Of a stretch of 64,000 bases of DNA, positions 20,655-29,396 are shown in pieces; position 1 is the stretch's first letter; each line of letters starts with the position of its first letter. Below the pieces are notes generated by a model. That model ran no database searches. It worked only from the letters and a program-made list of their open reading frames with translations, and had not been told where the DNA came from. The position numbers were made by a program, and so were the translations under genes. Location of the stretch: the NCBI RefSeq assembly GCF_017308975.1, contig NZ_JADWPD010000006.1, positions 186,001 to 250,000 of the forward strand. Reading direction: 5' to 3'. This DNA comes from Amycolatopsis sp. MtRt-6 (lineage in GTDB: Bacteria; Actinomycetota; Actinomycetes; Mycobacteriales; Pseudonocardiaceae).

Positions 20655-21779
20655 CTACTCCGTGGCTTCTTCCGAGCTTTCGCCCGCCTTGGCCTTGGCG
20701 TCGGCCGGCTTCGGTGCGCGGCCGTTGCGGCTGCTGCGGCGCGGCTGGCGCGGGGCCGGCGGGGGCGGGGCGATCTGCTGGACCGCCGGGCCGCCGCCGA
20801 GCATCAGCTCCGCGAACGTCGCCATCGCCTCGTCGAGCTGGCCGCCGATGCGGCGGACGCTCTCGTCGTTGCTCTTGCGGACCAGCGAGTCGACCGAGTC
20901 GGTGTCCGGCTGCTTCGACAGCGTGCCCTCGACCTTGGCCAGGCCGCTCTTCACCGTGCCGTCGAGGTCGCCGAGGCTCGCCATGAAGCCGTCCTCGACC
21001 TTGTCGAGGCGGGAGGCCAGGTCGTCGAGGCGGGTGGTGACCGTTTCGAGCCGGTTGCCCAGGTTCTCCAGCCGGTCGGACGCGTCGATCATCTCGCCCG
21101 TCTCGGTCAGCGCGACCTTGAGCGCCTCGGTGTTCGCGTCGATCCGCTCGTGCGTGGTGCGGCCCAGCTCGCCGACGCGCTCCTGCGTGACGCGGCTGAG
21201 CTCGTCGACCTTGTTCCGCAGCTCGTGGTCCGTGGTGTCGACGCGCTCGCGCAGCGTCGACTCGGCCTGCTCGATCCGCTCGCGGACCGGGCCGTGCACC
21301 GACTGCGGCAGCGACTCGAGCTTCGCGTCCTGCTTGTCCAGGTGCCCGCCCAGCTCGTCGAGCCGCCGGTGGATGTTCTGGAGCTTGTCCTCGAGCCCGT
21401 CCATCCGGCCGGCGACACCCTCGAAGCGGGCGGCGACGCCGTCGAGACGGCCGTCGAGCTGCGCGAAGGGCTTGGCGAGCTTGTCGACGATGCTCTCGAC
21501 GGCCCGGGTCAGCGCGGCGATCGCGGTGTCCTGGGCCTCGAGGCGGGACATCGTCTCGTCGAGGCGCTCGGCCAGGACGCTGACCTCGGTGCGGTCGGGC
21601 ATTTCGGACAGCCGCTTGCGGACCGCGCCCAGCGAGTCCACCGGCGCGAGGCGGGCGTAGATGTCGTCGAGCGCGTCGAAGATCTGCTGCTGCTCGCTCT
21701 CACGCACTTCGGCCGCGCGCACCAGCATGTTGCGCATCCGGTCGAAGGACGGGGCGGCAATGTGGTTGTCAGTGGTCAC
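20655..21779 (-). CDS. Coiled-coil protein of unknown function
   Basis: A 374-residue, almost wholly helical protein. Residues 30-310 carry heptad-like repeats rich in Leu, Asp, Glu and Arg (LDGRLDGVAARFEGVAGRMDGLEDKLQNI style), resembling apolipoprotein- or methyl-accepting-type coiled coils. The last 60 residues are Pro/Lys/Ala-rich and basic. There is no signal peptide or membrane segment, so it is probably cytosolic and may bind nucleic acid through its basic tail. The GTG at 21779 (VTTDNHIAAPS) is preferred, with GAAGGA about 9 nt upstream. I do not recognise a named family. Confidence 0.75.
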   Translation of the reverse strand: MTTDNHIAAPSFDRMRNMLVRAAEVRESEQQQIFDALDDIYARLAPVDSLGAVRKRLSEMPDRTEVSVLAERLDETMSRLEAQDTAIAALTRAVESIVDKLAKPFAQLDGRLDGVAARFEGVAGRMDGLEDKLQNIHRRLDELGGHLDKQDAKLESLPQSVHGPVRERIEQAESTLRERVDTTDHELRNKVDELSRVTQERVGELGRTTHERIDANTEALKVALTETGEMIDASDRLENLGNRLETVTTRLDDLASRLDKVEDGFMASLGDLDGTVKSGLAKVEGTLSKQPDTDSVDSLVRKSNDESVRRIGGQLDEAMATFAELMLGGGPAVQQIAPPPPAPRQPRRSSRNGRAPKPADAKAKAGESSEEATE

Positions 21780-21992
21780 TGCTGTGTGTCCTTCGTCGGC
21801 GGGGAAATGGAGGGACGTGCCACGAAGCTTATCGATTGCAAAAATTGCTGTCTGTATGGCCCCCGTGAAGAGGCTATTGCGGAGGCAGCCCCCGGATGGC
21901 CGATTCGGGACATGATCCTCAACGCTGAGGGTTAGCCCGAGCCTGAGAGTTACGGCCATGTAGGGGAATGACAACGAGGTTACCGTTGGGGG

Positions 21993-23087
21993 ATGCCTGA
22001 CGAAAGCCCTGTTCTGCCCACCGAGACACTCCGCCGCGCACCCAAGGTGCTGCTGCACGACCACCTCGACGGCGGCCTGCGCCCGGCGACCGTCGCCGAG
22101 CTCGCCGACGCGACCGGTTATGCCGGTTTGCCCACCACCGACCCGGCCGAGCTGGGCAGCTGGTTCCGCCGAGCGGCCGACTCCGGCTCACTCGTTTCCT
22201 ACCTCGAGACCTTCGCGCACACCTGCGGGGTGATGCAGACGGAGGAAGCGCTGGTCAGGGTTGCCGCGGAGGCGGTGGAGGACCTGGCCGCCGACGGCGT
22301 CGTCTACGCCGAGGTGCGCTACGCCCCGGAGTTGTTCGTCGAACGCGGTCTGTCACTCGATGCGGTGGTTGAGGCCGTCCAGGCGGGGTTCACGGAGGGC
22401 ACACGGCGGGTGGCCGCGAACGGAGGCACGATCCGCGTCGGGACGTTGCTCTGCGCGATGCGCCAGCACGCCCGCGCGCTCGAGATCGCGAACCTGGCCG
22501 TCCGCTACCGTGACGCCGGCGTGGCCGGGTTCGACATCGCCGGGCCCGAGGACGGATTCCCGCCCACCCGCAATCTCGACGCGTTCGAATATCTGCGTCA
22601 GAACAATGCGCACTTCACCATTCACGCGGGTGAAGCATTCGGTTTGCCGTCCATTTGGGAAGCGATTCAGCACTGCGGCGCCGAGCGGCTCGGGCACGGC
22701 GTGCGCATCGCCGAGGACATCAAGACCGACGCCGACGGCACGGTCCACCTTGGACGGTTGGCCGCCTACGTCAGGGACCGCCGCATCCCCCTGGAGATCT
22801 GCCCGACGTCGAACGTCCAAACAGGCACGGTCGGCTCGATCGCCGAGCACCCCATCGGCCTGCTCGCCAAGCTGCGCTTCCGGGTGACGGTGAACACGGA
22901 CAACCGGCTGATGAGCGGATGCACGATGACCAGCGAATTCGCGGCGCTGCACGAGACGTTCGGCTATGGTCTCGACGACTTCCGCTGGTTCACGATCAAC
23001 GCGATGAAATCCGCGTTCATCGATTTCGACGCCCGGCTCGCGCTCATCGACGACGTCATCAAGCCCGGGTACGCCGCGCTCGCCTGA
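21993..23087 (+). CDS. add: Adenosine deaminase
   Basis: A 364-residue zinc hydrolase turning adenosine and deoxyadenosine into inosine and deoxyinosine. Metal and catalytic residues are HDHLDG (H22, H24), HAGE (H211, E214), the His in RLGHGVRI, and NTDN (D303). Length is normal. It stands alone between a divergent coiled-coil gene and an MFS gene. A hairpin terminator follows. It belongs to the nucleoside salvage set of the window. Confidence 0.97.
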   Translation: MPDESPVLPTETLRRAPKVLLHDHLDGGLRPATVAELADATGYAGLPTTDPAELGSWFRRAADSGSLVSYLETFAHTCGVMQTEEALVRVAAEAVEDLAADGVVYAEVRYAPELFVERGLSLDAVVEAVQAGFTEGTRRVAANGGTIRVGTLLCAMRQHARALEIANLAVRYRDAGVAGFDIAGPEDGFPPTRNLDAFEYLRQNNAHFTIHAGEAFGLPSIWEAIQHCGAERLGHGVRIAEDIKTDADGTVHLGRLAAYVRDRRIPLEICPTSNVQTGTVGSIAEHPIGLLAKLRFRVTVNTDNRLMSGCTMTSEFAALHETFGYGLDDFRWFTINAMKSAFIDFDARLALIDDVIKPGYAALA

Positions 23088-23098
23088 CCTTCCCCGCC

Positions 23099-23125
23099 AA
23101 GGACCGCAACTCGTTTGCGGTCCTT
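23099..23125 (+). terminator. Terminator of add
   Basis: An 11-bp perfect stem (23099-23109 with 23115-23125) and 5-nt loop, 11 nt after the add stop codon. Confidence 0.88.
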
Positions 23126-23188
23126 AGCCATGCCAACTATCGTTCACTATGTAGGAACAGCTTCTCAATATTTGAGACGGTGGCGAAG

Positions 23189-24382
23189 ATGGCGCAGGTC
23201 GTGGAGTTTTCGACGAGTCGGCGGCGATGGCTCGTCCTCGCGCTCGGCCTCGCCGCACAGACCGCGAGCTGTTCGTTCCTCTACGGCATCCCGTTCCTGG
23301 TCCCGGCGATGCGCGCCGCCGAGGGGCTGACGCTGGCGGAGGCCGGCACGGTCGTCGCGGCGCCGAGCATCGGGCTGTTGTTCACCCTGATCGTGTGGGG
23401 TGCGGCTGCGGACCGTTACGGAGAGCGCCTCATCATGGCCCTTGGCCTGGGCGTCTCGGGGTTACTCCTGGTGTACGCCGGGACAGGAAGTCACCCGGTC
23501 GGGCTCCTCTTTGGGGTGTTTTTGGCGGCGGGTGCCTGTACGGCTTCGGTGAACGCGGCGAGCGGTCGCGTGGTGATGGGCTGGTTCGCGAAGTCCGAGC
23601 GGGGCGTGGCGATGGGGATCCGCCAGACGGCCCAGCCGCTCGGCGTCGGCGTCGCGGCGCTGGGCCTGCCCCCGCTGGCCGCGCACTTCGGCTTCCGGGC
23701 GGCGGTCCTGCTGCCGGCCGGGCTGGCGATCGTGGTGGCGCTGCTGGTGGCGTGGCTGGTGACGGACCCGCCGCGCCCGCCGCGTGCGGCTTCCGGGGAG
23801 AGGCCGCCGTCGCCGTACCGGCACGCGGCGCTGTGGCGGGTGCACGGGGCGAGCGCGCTGCTGGTGGTGCCGCAGTTCGCGGTGTCGGCGTTCGCGCCGG
23901 TCTACCTGGTGGCGGTGCAGCACTGGAGCCCGTTGAGCGCGGGCTGGTACCTGGCGGTGGTCCAGGTGCTGGGGGCCTTCGGACGGCTGGGGTCGGGCTG
24001 GTGGTCGGACCGGGTGGGCAGCCGCCTGCGCCCGATGCGGCAGCTGGCGGTGTCGAGCTGCCTGGTGATGCTGCTGGTGGCGCTGGGGGACGCGGCTTGG
24101 CCGTGGCTGGTGCTGCTGGCGCTGGCGCTGGCGGGGGTGATCACGGTGGCGGACAACGGCCTGGGCTTCACGGCGTCGGCCGAGCTGGCGGGCCTGGCAT
24201 GGTCCGGCCGCGCGATGGGCACGCAGAACACGGCCCAGAACGTCGCGGCCTCCCTGACACCGCCGCTGCTGGGCCTGGTGATCGGCGACAGCAGGTACGC
24301 ACTCGCCTTCTGCGTGGCGGCGGTGTTCCCGGCCCTGGCGGTGCTGCTGGTCCCGATCCGCGCGGAACACCCGGAGCCGTGA
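23189..24382 (+). CDS. Major facilitator superfamily transporter
   Basis: A 397-residue transporter with 12 predicted membrane helices. The loop between helices 2 and 3 has WGAAADRYGER, matching the MFS motif G-x-x-x-D-R-x-G-x-R. The homologous loop in the second half is GSGWWSDRVGSRLRP. The substrate is not evident. The ATG at 23189 is used; a GTG three codons upstream (23180) is possible. The stop codon lies inside the first unit of a 21-bp repeat array. Confidence 0.85.
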   Translation: MAQVVEFSTSRRRWLVLALGLAAQTASCSFLYGIPFLVPAMRAAEGLTLAEAGTVVAAPSIGLLFTLIVWGAAADRYGERLIMALGLGVSGLLLVYAGTGSHPVGLLFGVFLAAGACTASVNAASGRVVMGWFAKSERGVAMGIRQTAQPLGVGVAALGLPPLAAHFGFRAAVLLPAGLAIVVALLVAWLVTDPPRPPRAASGERPPSPYRHAALWRVHGASALLVVPQFAVSAFAPVYLVAVQHWSPLSAGWYLAVVQVLGAFGRLGSGWWSDRVGSRLRPMRQLAVSSCLVMLLVALGDAAWPWLVLLALALAGVITVADNGLGFTASAELAGLAWSGRAMGTQNTAQNVAASLTPPLLGLVIGDSRYALAFCVAAVFPALAVLLVPIRAEHPEP

Positions 24383-24511
24383 TGCCCCTCCAATCACGCG
24401 AGATGCCCGCTGGGGCACGTGAGATGCCCCTCCAATCACGCGAGATGCCCGCTGGGACACGTGAGATGCCCCTCCAGTCACGCGAGATGCCCCACCGGAC
24501 CGGCCACGCGA
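24381..24511 (+). repeat. Tandem array of a 21-bp repeat, locus 1
   Basis: Five units of GATGCCC-N7-CACGYGA with exact 21-bp period (starting at 24381, 24402, 24423, 24444 and 24465), then a 26-bp variant (24486-24511). N7 is CTCCAAT or GCTGGGG-like. The array starts at the TGA stop codon of the MFS gene. Units 1 and 3 are identical. The same unit occurs at 30.4 and 56.7 kb. Confidence 0.95.
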
Positions 24512-24535
24512 GACGCGCGAGCTGCCCGGGCATGT

Positions 24536-24662
24536 GCCCCGAAACGGCGCCCAGCCCGCGGGGGCGCCCCCCGGGTCCAGCGTATCGGCCGCTCCTGACG
24601 GAAAGCTGCTCTCCGGGGCATGCTCGGCTGAGTTGTCCACATCCGGCTGCGCCTGTGGATGG
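24536..24662. repeat. Intergenic element, copy B, with a DnaA-box-like pair
   Basis: Diverged homologue of 4913-5039. Blocks and offsets are GCCCCGAAAC (0), GTCCAG (39), TATCGG (47), GACG (61), TGTCCACA (98) and TGTGGA (118). It contains one perfect actinobacterial DnaA box TTGTCCACA (24633-24641) and a facing CTGTGGAT 12 nt away. A GC-rich palindromic segment, CCGCGGGGGCGCCCCCCGG-like, lies at offsets 20-40. Confidence 0.6.
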
Positions 24663-24691
24663 GGCCGCGGCGAACGCGCCGACACGACGAA

Positions 24692-24721
24692 GGCCGCCTC
24701 CCCAACCTGCGGGAGGCGGCC
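24692..24721 (-). terminator. Terminator of the acidic protein gene
   Basis: An 11-bp perfect GC-rich stem (24692-24702 with 24711-24721), 8-nt loop, 17 nt beyond the stop codon at 24738 of the minus-strand gene. Confidence 0.85.
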
Positions 24722-24737
24722 CTCGGCCAAGTACAGA

Positions 24738-25988
24738 TCAAGCCACCGTCAGGCGGTTCTCGAACGTCTCCACGAGCTTCCGCCAAGCGCCCTGCTCGGC
24801 GTCGAACGGCGCCGACGGCTCCAGCCGCGACGGGTCCGGGCGCAGCACGAACGACACCAGCCAGCCCAGGCTTTCGTTGCCCGCCAGTGCCGTCTCGGCC
24901 GAGTCGTCGCCCGCCCACTCCGCCGCGTCCGTGATCAGCTCGACCGCCAGCTCCAGCTGCGTCGGGTCGATCGCCTCCGGGCCCTCCGCGATGTCCGCGT
25001 CCAGGCCCGTCAACACGTACGTGTTCTCCGGGTCGACCTCGATCTCGAGCTCGCCCGCCGTGGCCTTGGCCAGGACCTCGTCCCACGTGGACACGTCCGC
25101 GAGGTCCGTGTCGGCCAGGTCCTTGCCGTCCGCGAGGGCCCTGGCGAGCGCGCCGGTCGACGTGAACACGTCGATCTCGCCCTCGCTGCCCAGGAACACC
25201 GGGGCGTCGTCGAGGTAACAGCGCAGCGTGTAGTACTCCGCGCCGGACGTGATGATCTTGATCGGGTCGATGCCGACCTCGGCCCAGAAGCCGACCGGGC
25301 CCTCTTCTTCTTCCTCGTCGTCTTCCGAGGACAGAGCCTCGAGGTCCTCTTCACCCTCCGCGCCGGCCTCGGCCTCGGCGGACTCCTCGTGGAACGCGGC
25401 CAGCTCCTCGGCCGTCTGCTCCAGCACCTTCTCGTCGACCTCCGGCTGGGTCACCAGGCCGTCGATCGCGTCGAGCACGGTGTCCCACTTCTGCGACACC
25501 GTCTCGGACAGGTCGTTCCACACCTGGACGCCGACGCTCCCGGTGAACGGCAGCGTGCCCTGGTCGAGCAGCGAGAAGCCCTCGGTCGAGTCGAGGATCT
25601 CGTGGACCTCCTCGAGGTCGCACACGTCGGCGAGCGACCGCACGATGCCGACGATCTCCGCCAGCTCGGCGATGTGCCAGACGTCCGGCTCCTCGGCGAC
25701 CAGCTCCGGCACGCCGACGAGGTCGTACGTGTGGTCCTCGTCCGGGATCAGCTCGGGCACGTTCAGCGACGGCACCGCGTCCCACGCCGGGTGGTCCAGC
25801 AGGTCGTGCCGCTCGGAGGTCCTGACGAAGGCGGCCAGGTGAGCTGCGTCGGCGAAGGCGTACAGGTCGTCCTCGTCGCCGAGGAACGCTTCCCACTCCT
25901 CGCCGTCTTCCCGCCAGCGCGGCGCCCACAGGGTGACGACGTCGCCCTGCGGCAGGCCGAGTTCGATCGGGATGATGTCCTGTGCCAT
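24738..25988 (-). CDS. Acidic protein of unknown function (often labelled primosomal protein)
   Basis: A 416-residue, very acidic protein with no signal peptide or membrane segment. The centre (about residues 195-235) is an Asp/Glu-rich linker (EEDLEALSSEDDEEEEEG) joining two apparently similar halves. Each half contains a segment of the type GVQVWNDL or SGAEYYTLRCYLDDAPVFLG. Actinobacterial relatives carry the label primosomal protein, for which I see no support. It is divergent from the DUF3516-type helicase with 151 nt between starts, so a shared pathway is plausible. Function unknown. Confidence 0.75.
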   Translation of the reverse strand: MAQDIIPIELGLPQGDVVTLWAPRWREDGEEWEAFLGDEDDLYAFADAAHLAAFVRTSERHDLLDHPAWDAVPSLNVPELIPDEDHTYDLVGVPELVAEEPDVWHIAELAEIVGIVRSLADVCDLEEVHEILDSTEGFSLLDQGTLPFTGSVGVQVWNDLSETVSQKWDTVLDAIDGLVTQPEVDEKVLEQTAEELAAFHEESAEAEAGAEGEEDLEALSSEDDEEEEEGPVGFWAEVGIDPIKIITSGAEYYTLRCYLDDAPVFLGSEGEIDVFTSTGALARALADGKDLADTDLADVSTWDEVLAKATAGELEIEVDPENTYVLTGLDADIAEGPEAIDPTQLELAVELITDAAEWAGDDSAETALAGNESLGWLVSFVLRPDPSRLEPSAPFDAEQGAWRKLVETFENRLTVA

Positions 25989-26139
25989 TCCTTAGCCCTC
26001 CGGAGTACCGCCCGTGTGCGCGCGGGACCGGAAGGATCACCCAGTCGACGCGCGGTACCGCGAAGCCTACGGGTTTCCCACTCGCGATGCGATCGCCCCT
26101 GCCGACTTTGCGACGAGCGGATGGCACGATGGACGCCTG

Positions 26140-28644
26140 ATGACTCTCACAGACCTCCTGCCTGCGGATCCCGACCCCGACGCCCTCTTCGAAGCCTTCA
26201 CCACCTGGACGGCCGAACGGGGCATCGAGCTGTACCCGGCGCAGGAGGAGGCGGTGATGGAGGTCGTCTCCGGATCGAACGTCATCCTGTCGACGCCGAC
26301 CGGCTCCGGGAAGAGCCTCGTCGCCGTCGGCGCGCACTTCACCGCGCTCGCCCAGGGCCGCCGCAGCTACTACACCGCGCCCATCAAGGCCCTCGTCTCG
26401 GAGAAGTTCTTCCAGCTCATCGACATCTTCGGCGCCGACAACGTCGGGATGATGACCGGCGACTCCAGCGTCAACCCGGACGCCCCGATCATCTGCTGCA
26501 CGGCCGAAATCCTGGCGAACATCGCGTTGCGGTTCGGTGCCGGCGCGCCCGTCGGGCAGGTCGTGGCCGACGAGTTCCACTTCTACTCCGAGCCCGACCG
26601 CGGCTGGGCCTGGCAGGTGCCGCTGCTGGAGCTCCCGAACGCCCAGTTCGTCCTGATGTCGGCCACCCTGGGCGACGTCTCCTTCTTCGAAAAGGACCTC
26701 ACCCGCCGCACCGGCCGCCCGACGGCGGTGGTGACGTCGGCGCAGCGCCCGGTCCCGCTGACCTTCCGGTACGCGCTGACGCCGCTGCACGAGACCATGT
26801 CCGAGCTGCTCAACGGCGGTCAGGCGCCCGTCTACGTCGTGCACTTCTCGCAGGCCGCGGCCATCGAGCGGGCGCAGACGCTGATGAGCATCAACGTGAC
26901 GTCGAAGGCCGAGAAGGAGGCCATCGCCGAGCTGATCGGCGACTTCCGGTTCGCCGCCGGCTTCGGCAAGACGCTCTCGCGGCTGGTCCGCCACGGCATC
27001 GGCGTCCACCACGCCGGCATGCTGCCCAAGTACCGCCGGCTGGTCGAGACCCTCGCCCAGTCCGGGCTGCTCAAGGTGATCTGCGGGACCGACACCCTCG
27101 GCGTCGGCATCAACGTGCCGATCCGGACCGTCGTGTTCTCCGCGCTCACCAAGTACGACGGCGTCCGCCAGCGGCACCTCAAGGCCCGCGAGTTCCACCA
27201 GATCGCCGGCCGCGCCGGGCGGGCGGGCTACGACACCGACGGCTACGTCGTCGTCCAGGCGCCCGACCACGTCGTCGAGAACGCCAAGGCCCTCGAGAAG
27301 GCGGGCGACGACCCGAAGAAGAAAAAGAAGATCGTCCGGAAGAAGGCCCCGGAGGGGTTCGTCAACTGGACCGAGAGCACGTTCGACCGGCTCATCGCGG
27401 CCGACCCCGAGCCGCTGACGTCCAGCTTCAAGGTCTCGCACTCGATGCTGCTGAACGTGATCTCGCGGCCGGGCAACGCGTTCGACTCGATGCGCCACCT
27501 CCTCGAGGACAACCACGAGGACCGGGCGTCCCAGCGCAAGCTGATCCTGCGCGCCATCGCGATCTACCGGGCGCTGCTCGCCGCCGGCGTCGTCGAGCGA
27601 CTGTCCGAACCGGACGAACAGGGCCGGATCATCCGGCTCACCGTCGACCTGCAGTTCGACTTCGCGCTCAACCAGCCGCTTTCGCCGTTCGCGCTGGCCG
27701 CGATCGAGCTGTTCGACCTGGATTCGCCGAGCTACGCGCTCGACGTCGTGTCCGTTGTGGAATCCACAGTGGACAACCCGCGGCCGGTGCTGTCGCAGCA
27801 GCAGTTCAAGGCGCGTGGCGAGGCCGTGCAGGCGATGAAGGCCGAGGGCATCGAGTACGACGAGCGGATGGAGCTGCTCGAGAACGTCAGCTACCCGAAG
27901 CCGCTGGAGGAGCTGCTCCAGGGCGCGTTCCACAGCTACCGGCAGGGCCACCCGTGGGTCGCCGACTACGAGCTGTCGCCGAAGTCGGTCGTGCGCGACA
28001 TGTACGAGCGCGCGATGAACTTCGTCGAGTACATCGGCTTCTACCAGCTCGCCCGGTCCGAGGGCCTCGTGCTGCGCTACCTCGCCGACGTCTACGACGC
28101 GCTGCGCCACACGGTCCCGGACGAAGCGAAGACGGAGGCACTGCAGGACCTGATCGAGTGGCTCGGCGAGCTCGTCCGCCAGGTCGACTCGAGTCTCCTG
28201 GACGAGTGGGAGGCGCTGCGGCACCCGACGGAGGAAGGCCCGGTGTCGCACCGGCCGCCGGAGCCGCCGCCGGCCGTCACGCGCAACGAGCGCGCGTTCC
28301 GCGTCCTGGTCCGCAACGAGCTGTTCCGCCGGGTCGAGCTGTTCGCGCGGCGGGCGTGGTTCCCGCTCGGCGAGCTGGACGCGGCTTCGGGCTGGGACGC
28401 GGATGCGTGGCAGGAAGCGATCGAGGACTACTTCGAGGAGTACGAGACGCTCGGCACCGGCCCGGACGCGCGCGGCCCGCAGCTGCTGATGATCGAACAG
28501 CTGCCGGACGTCTGGAAGGTGCGCCAGATCTTCGACGACCCGGCGGGCGACCACGACTGGGGCATCAGCGCCGAGGTCGACCTGGCCGCGTCGGACGAGG
28601 CCGGGATGGCGGTCGTCCGGGTGACCGAGGTGGGCGCGCACTAG
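26140..28644 (+). CDS. DEAD/DEAH-box helicase with C-terminal DUF3516-type region
   Basis: An 834-residue superfamily 2 helicase. The motor has Walker A STPTGSGKS (K58), motif II DEFH (D144), motif III SATLGD, and motif VI QIAGRAGRAG (from residue 354). The Lys-rich stretch PKKKKKIVRKK follows at about 390. The C-terminal 400 residues contain a winged-helix-like and helical region matching the Ski2-like DUF3516 family, usually linked to RNA or DNA processing. The ATG at 26140 (MTLTDLLPADPD) is the likely start; an in-frame ATG at 26014 lacks similarity. Ends in a terminator hairpin. Confidence 0.9.
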   Translation: MTLTDLLPADPDPDALFEAFTTWTAERGIELYPAQEEAVMEVVSGSNVILSTPTGSGKSLVAVGAHFTALAQGRRSYYTAPIKALVSEKFFQLIDIFGADNVGMMTGDSSVNPDAPIICCTAEILANIALRFGAGAPVGQVVADEFHFYSEPDRGWAWQVPLLELPNAQFVLMSATLGDVSFFEKDLTRRTGRPTAVVTSAQRPVPLTFRYALTPLHETMSELLNGGQAPVYVVHFSQAAAIERAQTLMSINVTSKAEKEAIAELIGDFRFAAGFGKTLSRLVRHGIGVHHAGMLPKYRRLVETLAQSGLLKVICGTDTLGVGINVPIRTVVFSALTKYDGVRQRHLKAREFHQIAGRAGRAGYDTDGYVVVQAPDHVVENAKALEKAGDDPKKKKKIVRKKAPEGFVNWTESTFDRLIAADPEPLTSSFKVSHSMLLNVISRPGNAFDSMRHLLEDNHEDRASQRKLILRAIAIYRALLAAGVVERLSEPDEQGRIIRLTVDLQFDFALNQPLSPFALAAIELFDLDSPSYALDVVSVVESTVDNPRPVLSQQQFKARGEAVQAMKAEGIEYDERMELLENVSYPKPLEELLQGAFHSYRQGHPWVADYELSPKSVVRDMYERAMNFVEYIGFYQLARSEGLVLRYLADVYDALRHTVPDEAKTEALQDLIEWLGELVRQVDSSLLDEWEALRHPTEEGPVSHRPPEPPPAVTRNERAFRVLVRNELFRRVELFARRAWFPLGELDAASGWDADAWQEAIEDYFEEYETLGTGPDARGPQLLMIEQLPDVWKVRQIFDDPAGDHDWGISAEVDLAASDEAGMAVVRVTEVGAH

Positions 28645-28673
28645 CCGGGTTGCGCTCAACGGCGCAACCCGGC
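28644..28673 (+). terminator. Terminator of the helicase gene
   Basis: A perfect 12-bp stem (28644-28655 with 28662-28673) with 6-nt loop, starting at the last base of the helicase stop codon. Confidence 0.9.
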
Positions 28674-28721
28674 GGCCCGGTTTCGCGTTAGCGTGGAGGC
28701 TTCGCGACCCAGGAGGGGACC

Positions 28722-28748
28722 ATGGTGGAATACATCATCATCCTGTAG
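28722..28748 (+). other. Orphan start: 8-codon open frame with strong ribosome binding site
   Basis: AGGAGGGG (28711-28718) stands 3 nt before an ATG that encodes MVEYIIIL and then TAG. TAGCGT-like and TGGAGG sequences lie upstream, just past the helicase terminator. The frame overlaps the 3' end of the minus-strand reductase gene. It looks like the beginning of a small membrane protein gene whose remainder was lost, or a leader peptide. No downstream gene on this strand is close enough for attenuation. Confidence 0.4.
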
Positions 28749-29328
28749 GGGCGATCGGGGTCAGGATCGCCTGGGCGTCCTCCCCGGCGAACCAGAGCCC
28801 GATGGCGAACGCCGCCGTGGCCTCCAGCAGGGCCGCGCGGTCCAGGCCGCCCGCGGGAACCGGCTTGGCGCCGACGTCCCGGACCAGCGTGCTCACCGTG
28901 TCGAGCGCCGCCGGGTCGTCACCGCACAGCGGGACCGAGAGGGGACGGCCGCCGAAGACGGGCGGGGTCATCCGCCAGACGTCGACGTGGGCCAGATTGA
29001 ACGCCTTCACGACGTGGGCGTCCGTGGCGATTCGCGACGCCACCGGGGCGCCCGTCAGTGCCGGGTCGTTGGTGCAGTCCACCAGCACCTTCCCCGGCAG
29101 CGGCCCCGCCTCGGCGAGCACCTCGCCGATCGCGGCCGCGGGGACGGCCAGAAGCAGCACGCCGGCGAAGGCGGCCGTCTCGCGCCACGATCCGGTCGCG
29201 GCGCCGAGCCGCGCGGCCAGCGGGCCGGGGTCCGACCGGCCGCTCACCATCAGGTCGTGGCCCGCCCGTGCCCACCGCGTGCCGAGCGCGTCCGCCATCC
29301 CGCCCGTGCCGAAGATCCCGATCCGCAT
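28738..29328 (-). CDS. F420-dependent NADP reductase-like oxidoreductase
   Basis: A 196-residue Rossmann-fold protein starting MRIGIFGTGGMADALG, the dinucleotide loop of the NADPH-dependent F420 reductase (NAD-binding F420) family. SGRSDPGPLAARLG follows the second strand, and VKAFNLAHVD matches the conserved VKAFNTV segment. It probably moves hydride between NADP and a deazaflavin or small substrate. Divergent from an HxlR regulator across 68 nt, an arrangement that usually means the regulator controls it. The direct repeat GGAACC (29369 and 29380) in the gap is a candidate operator. Confidence 0.82.
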   Translation of the reverse strand: MRIGIFGTGGMADALGTRWARAGHDLMVSGRSDPGPLAARLGAATGSWRETAAFAGVLLLAVPAAAIGEVLAEAGPLPGKVLVDCTNDPALTGAPVASRIATDAHVVKAFNLAHVDVWRMTPPVFGGRPLSVPLCGDDPAALDTVSTLVRDVGAKPVPAGGLDRAALLEATAAFAIGLWFAGEDAQAILTPIAPTG

Positions 29329-29396
29329 GCGTCCTCCTTGTGCTTGGCTGGTACCAGCACGACGGTAGGAACCCGGGAAGGAACCGAACGGTAACC

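Noticed and set aside
24381-24511. CRISPR array
   Set aside because: The repeat and the variable part together have a 21-bp period, the variable part is only 7 bp, and no cas genes are present.
25351-28659. 1102-codon minus-strand frame opposite the helicase
   Set aside because: Codon positions match the antisense of a clear helicase with intact motifs. Such long antisense frames are usual at this GC content.
24534-28691. 1385-codon plus-strand frame spanning the acidic gene and the helicase
   Set aside because: It is out of frame with both recognisable proteins and consists of Arg/Pro/Ala-rich shadow sequence.
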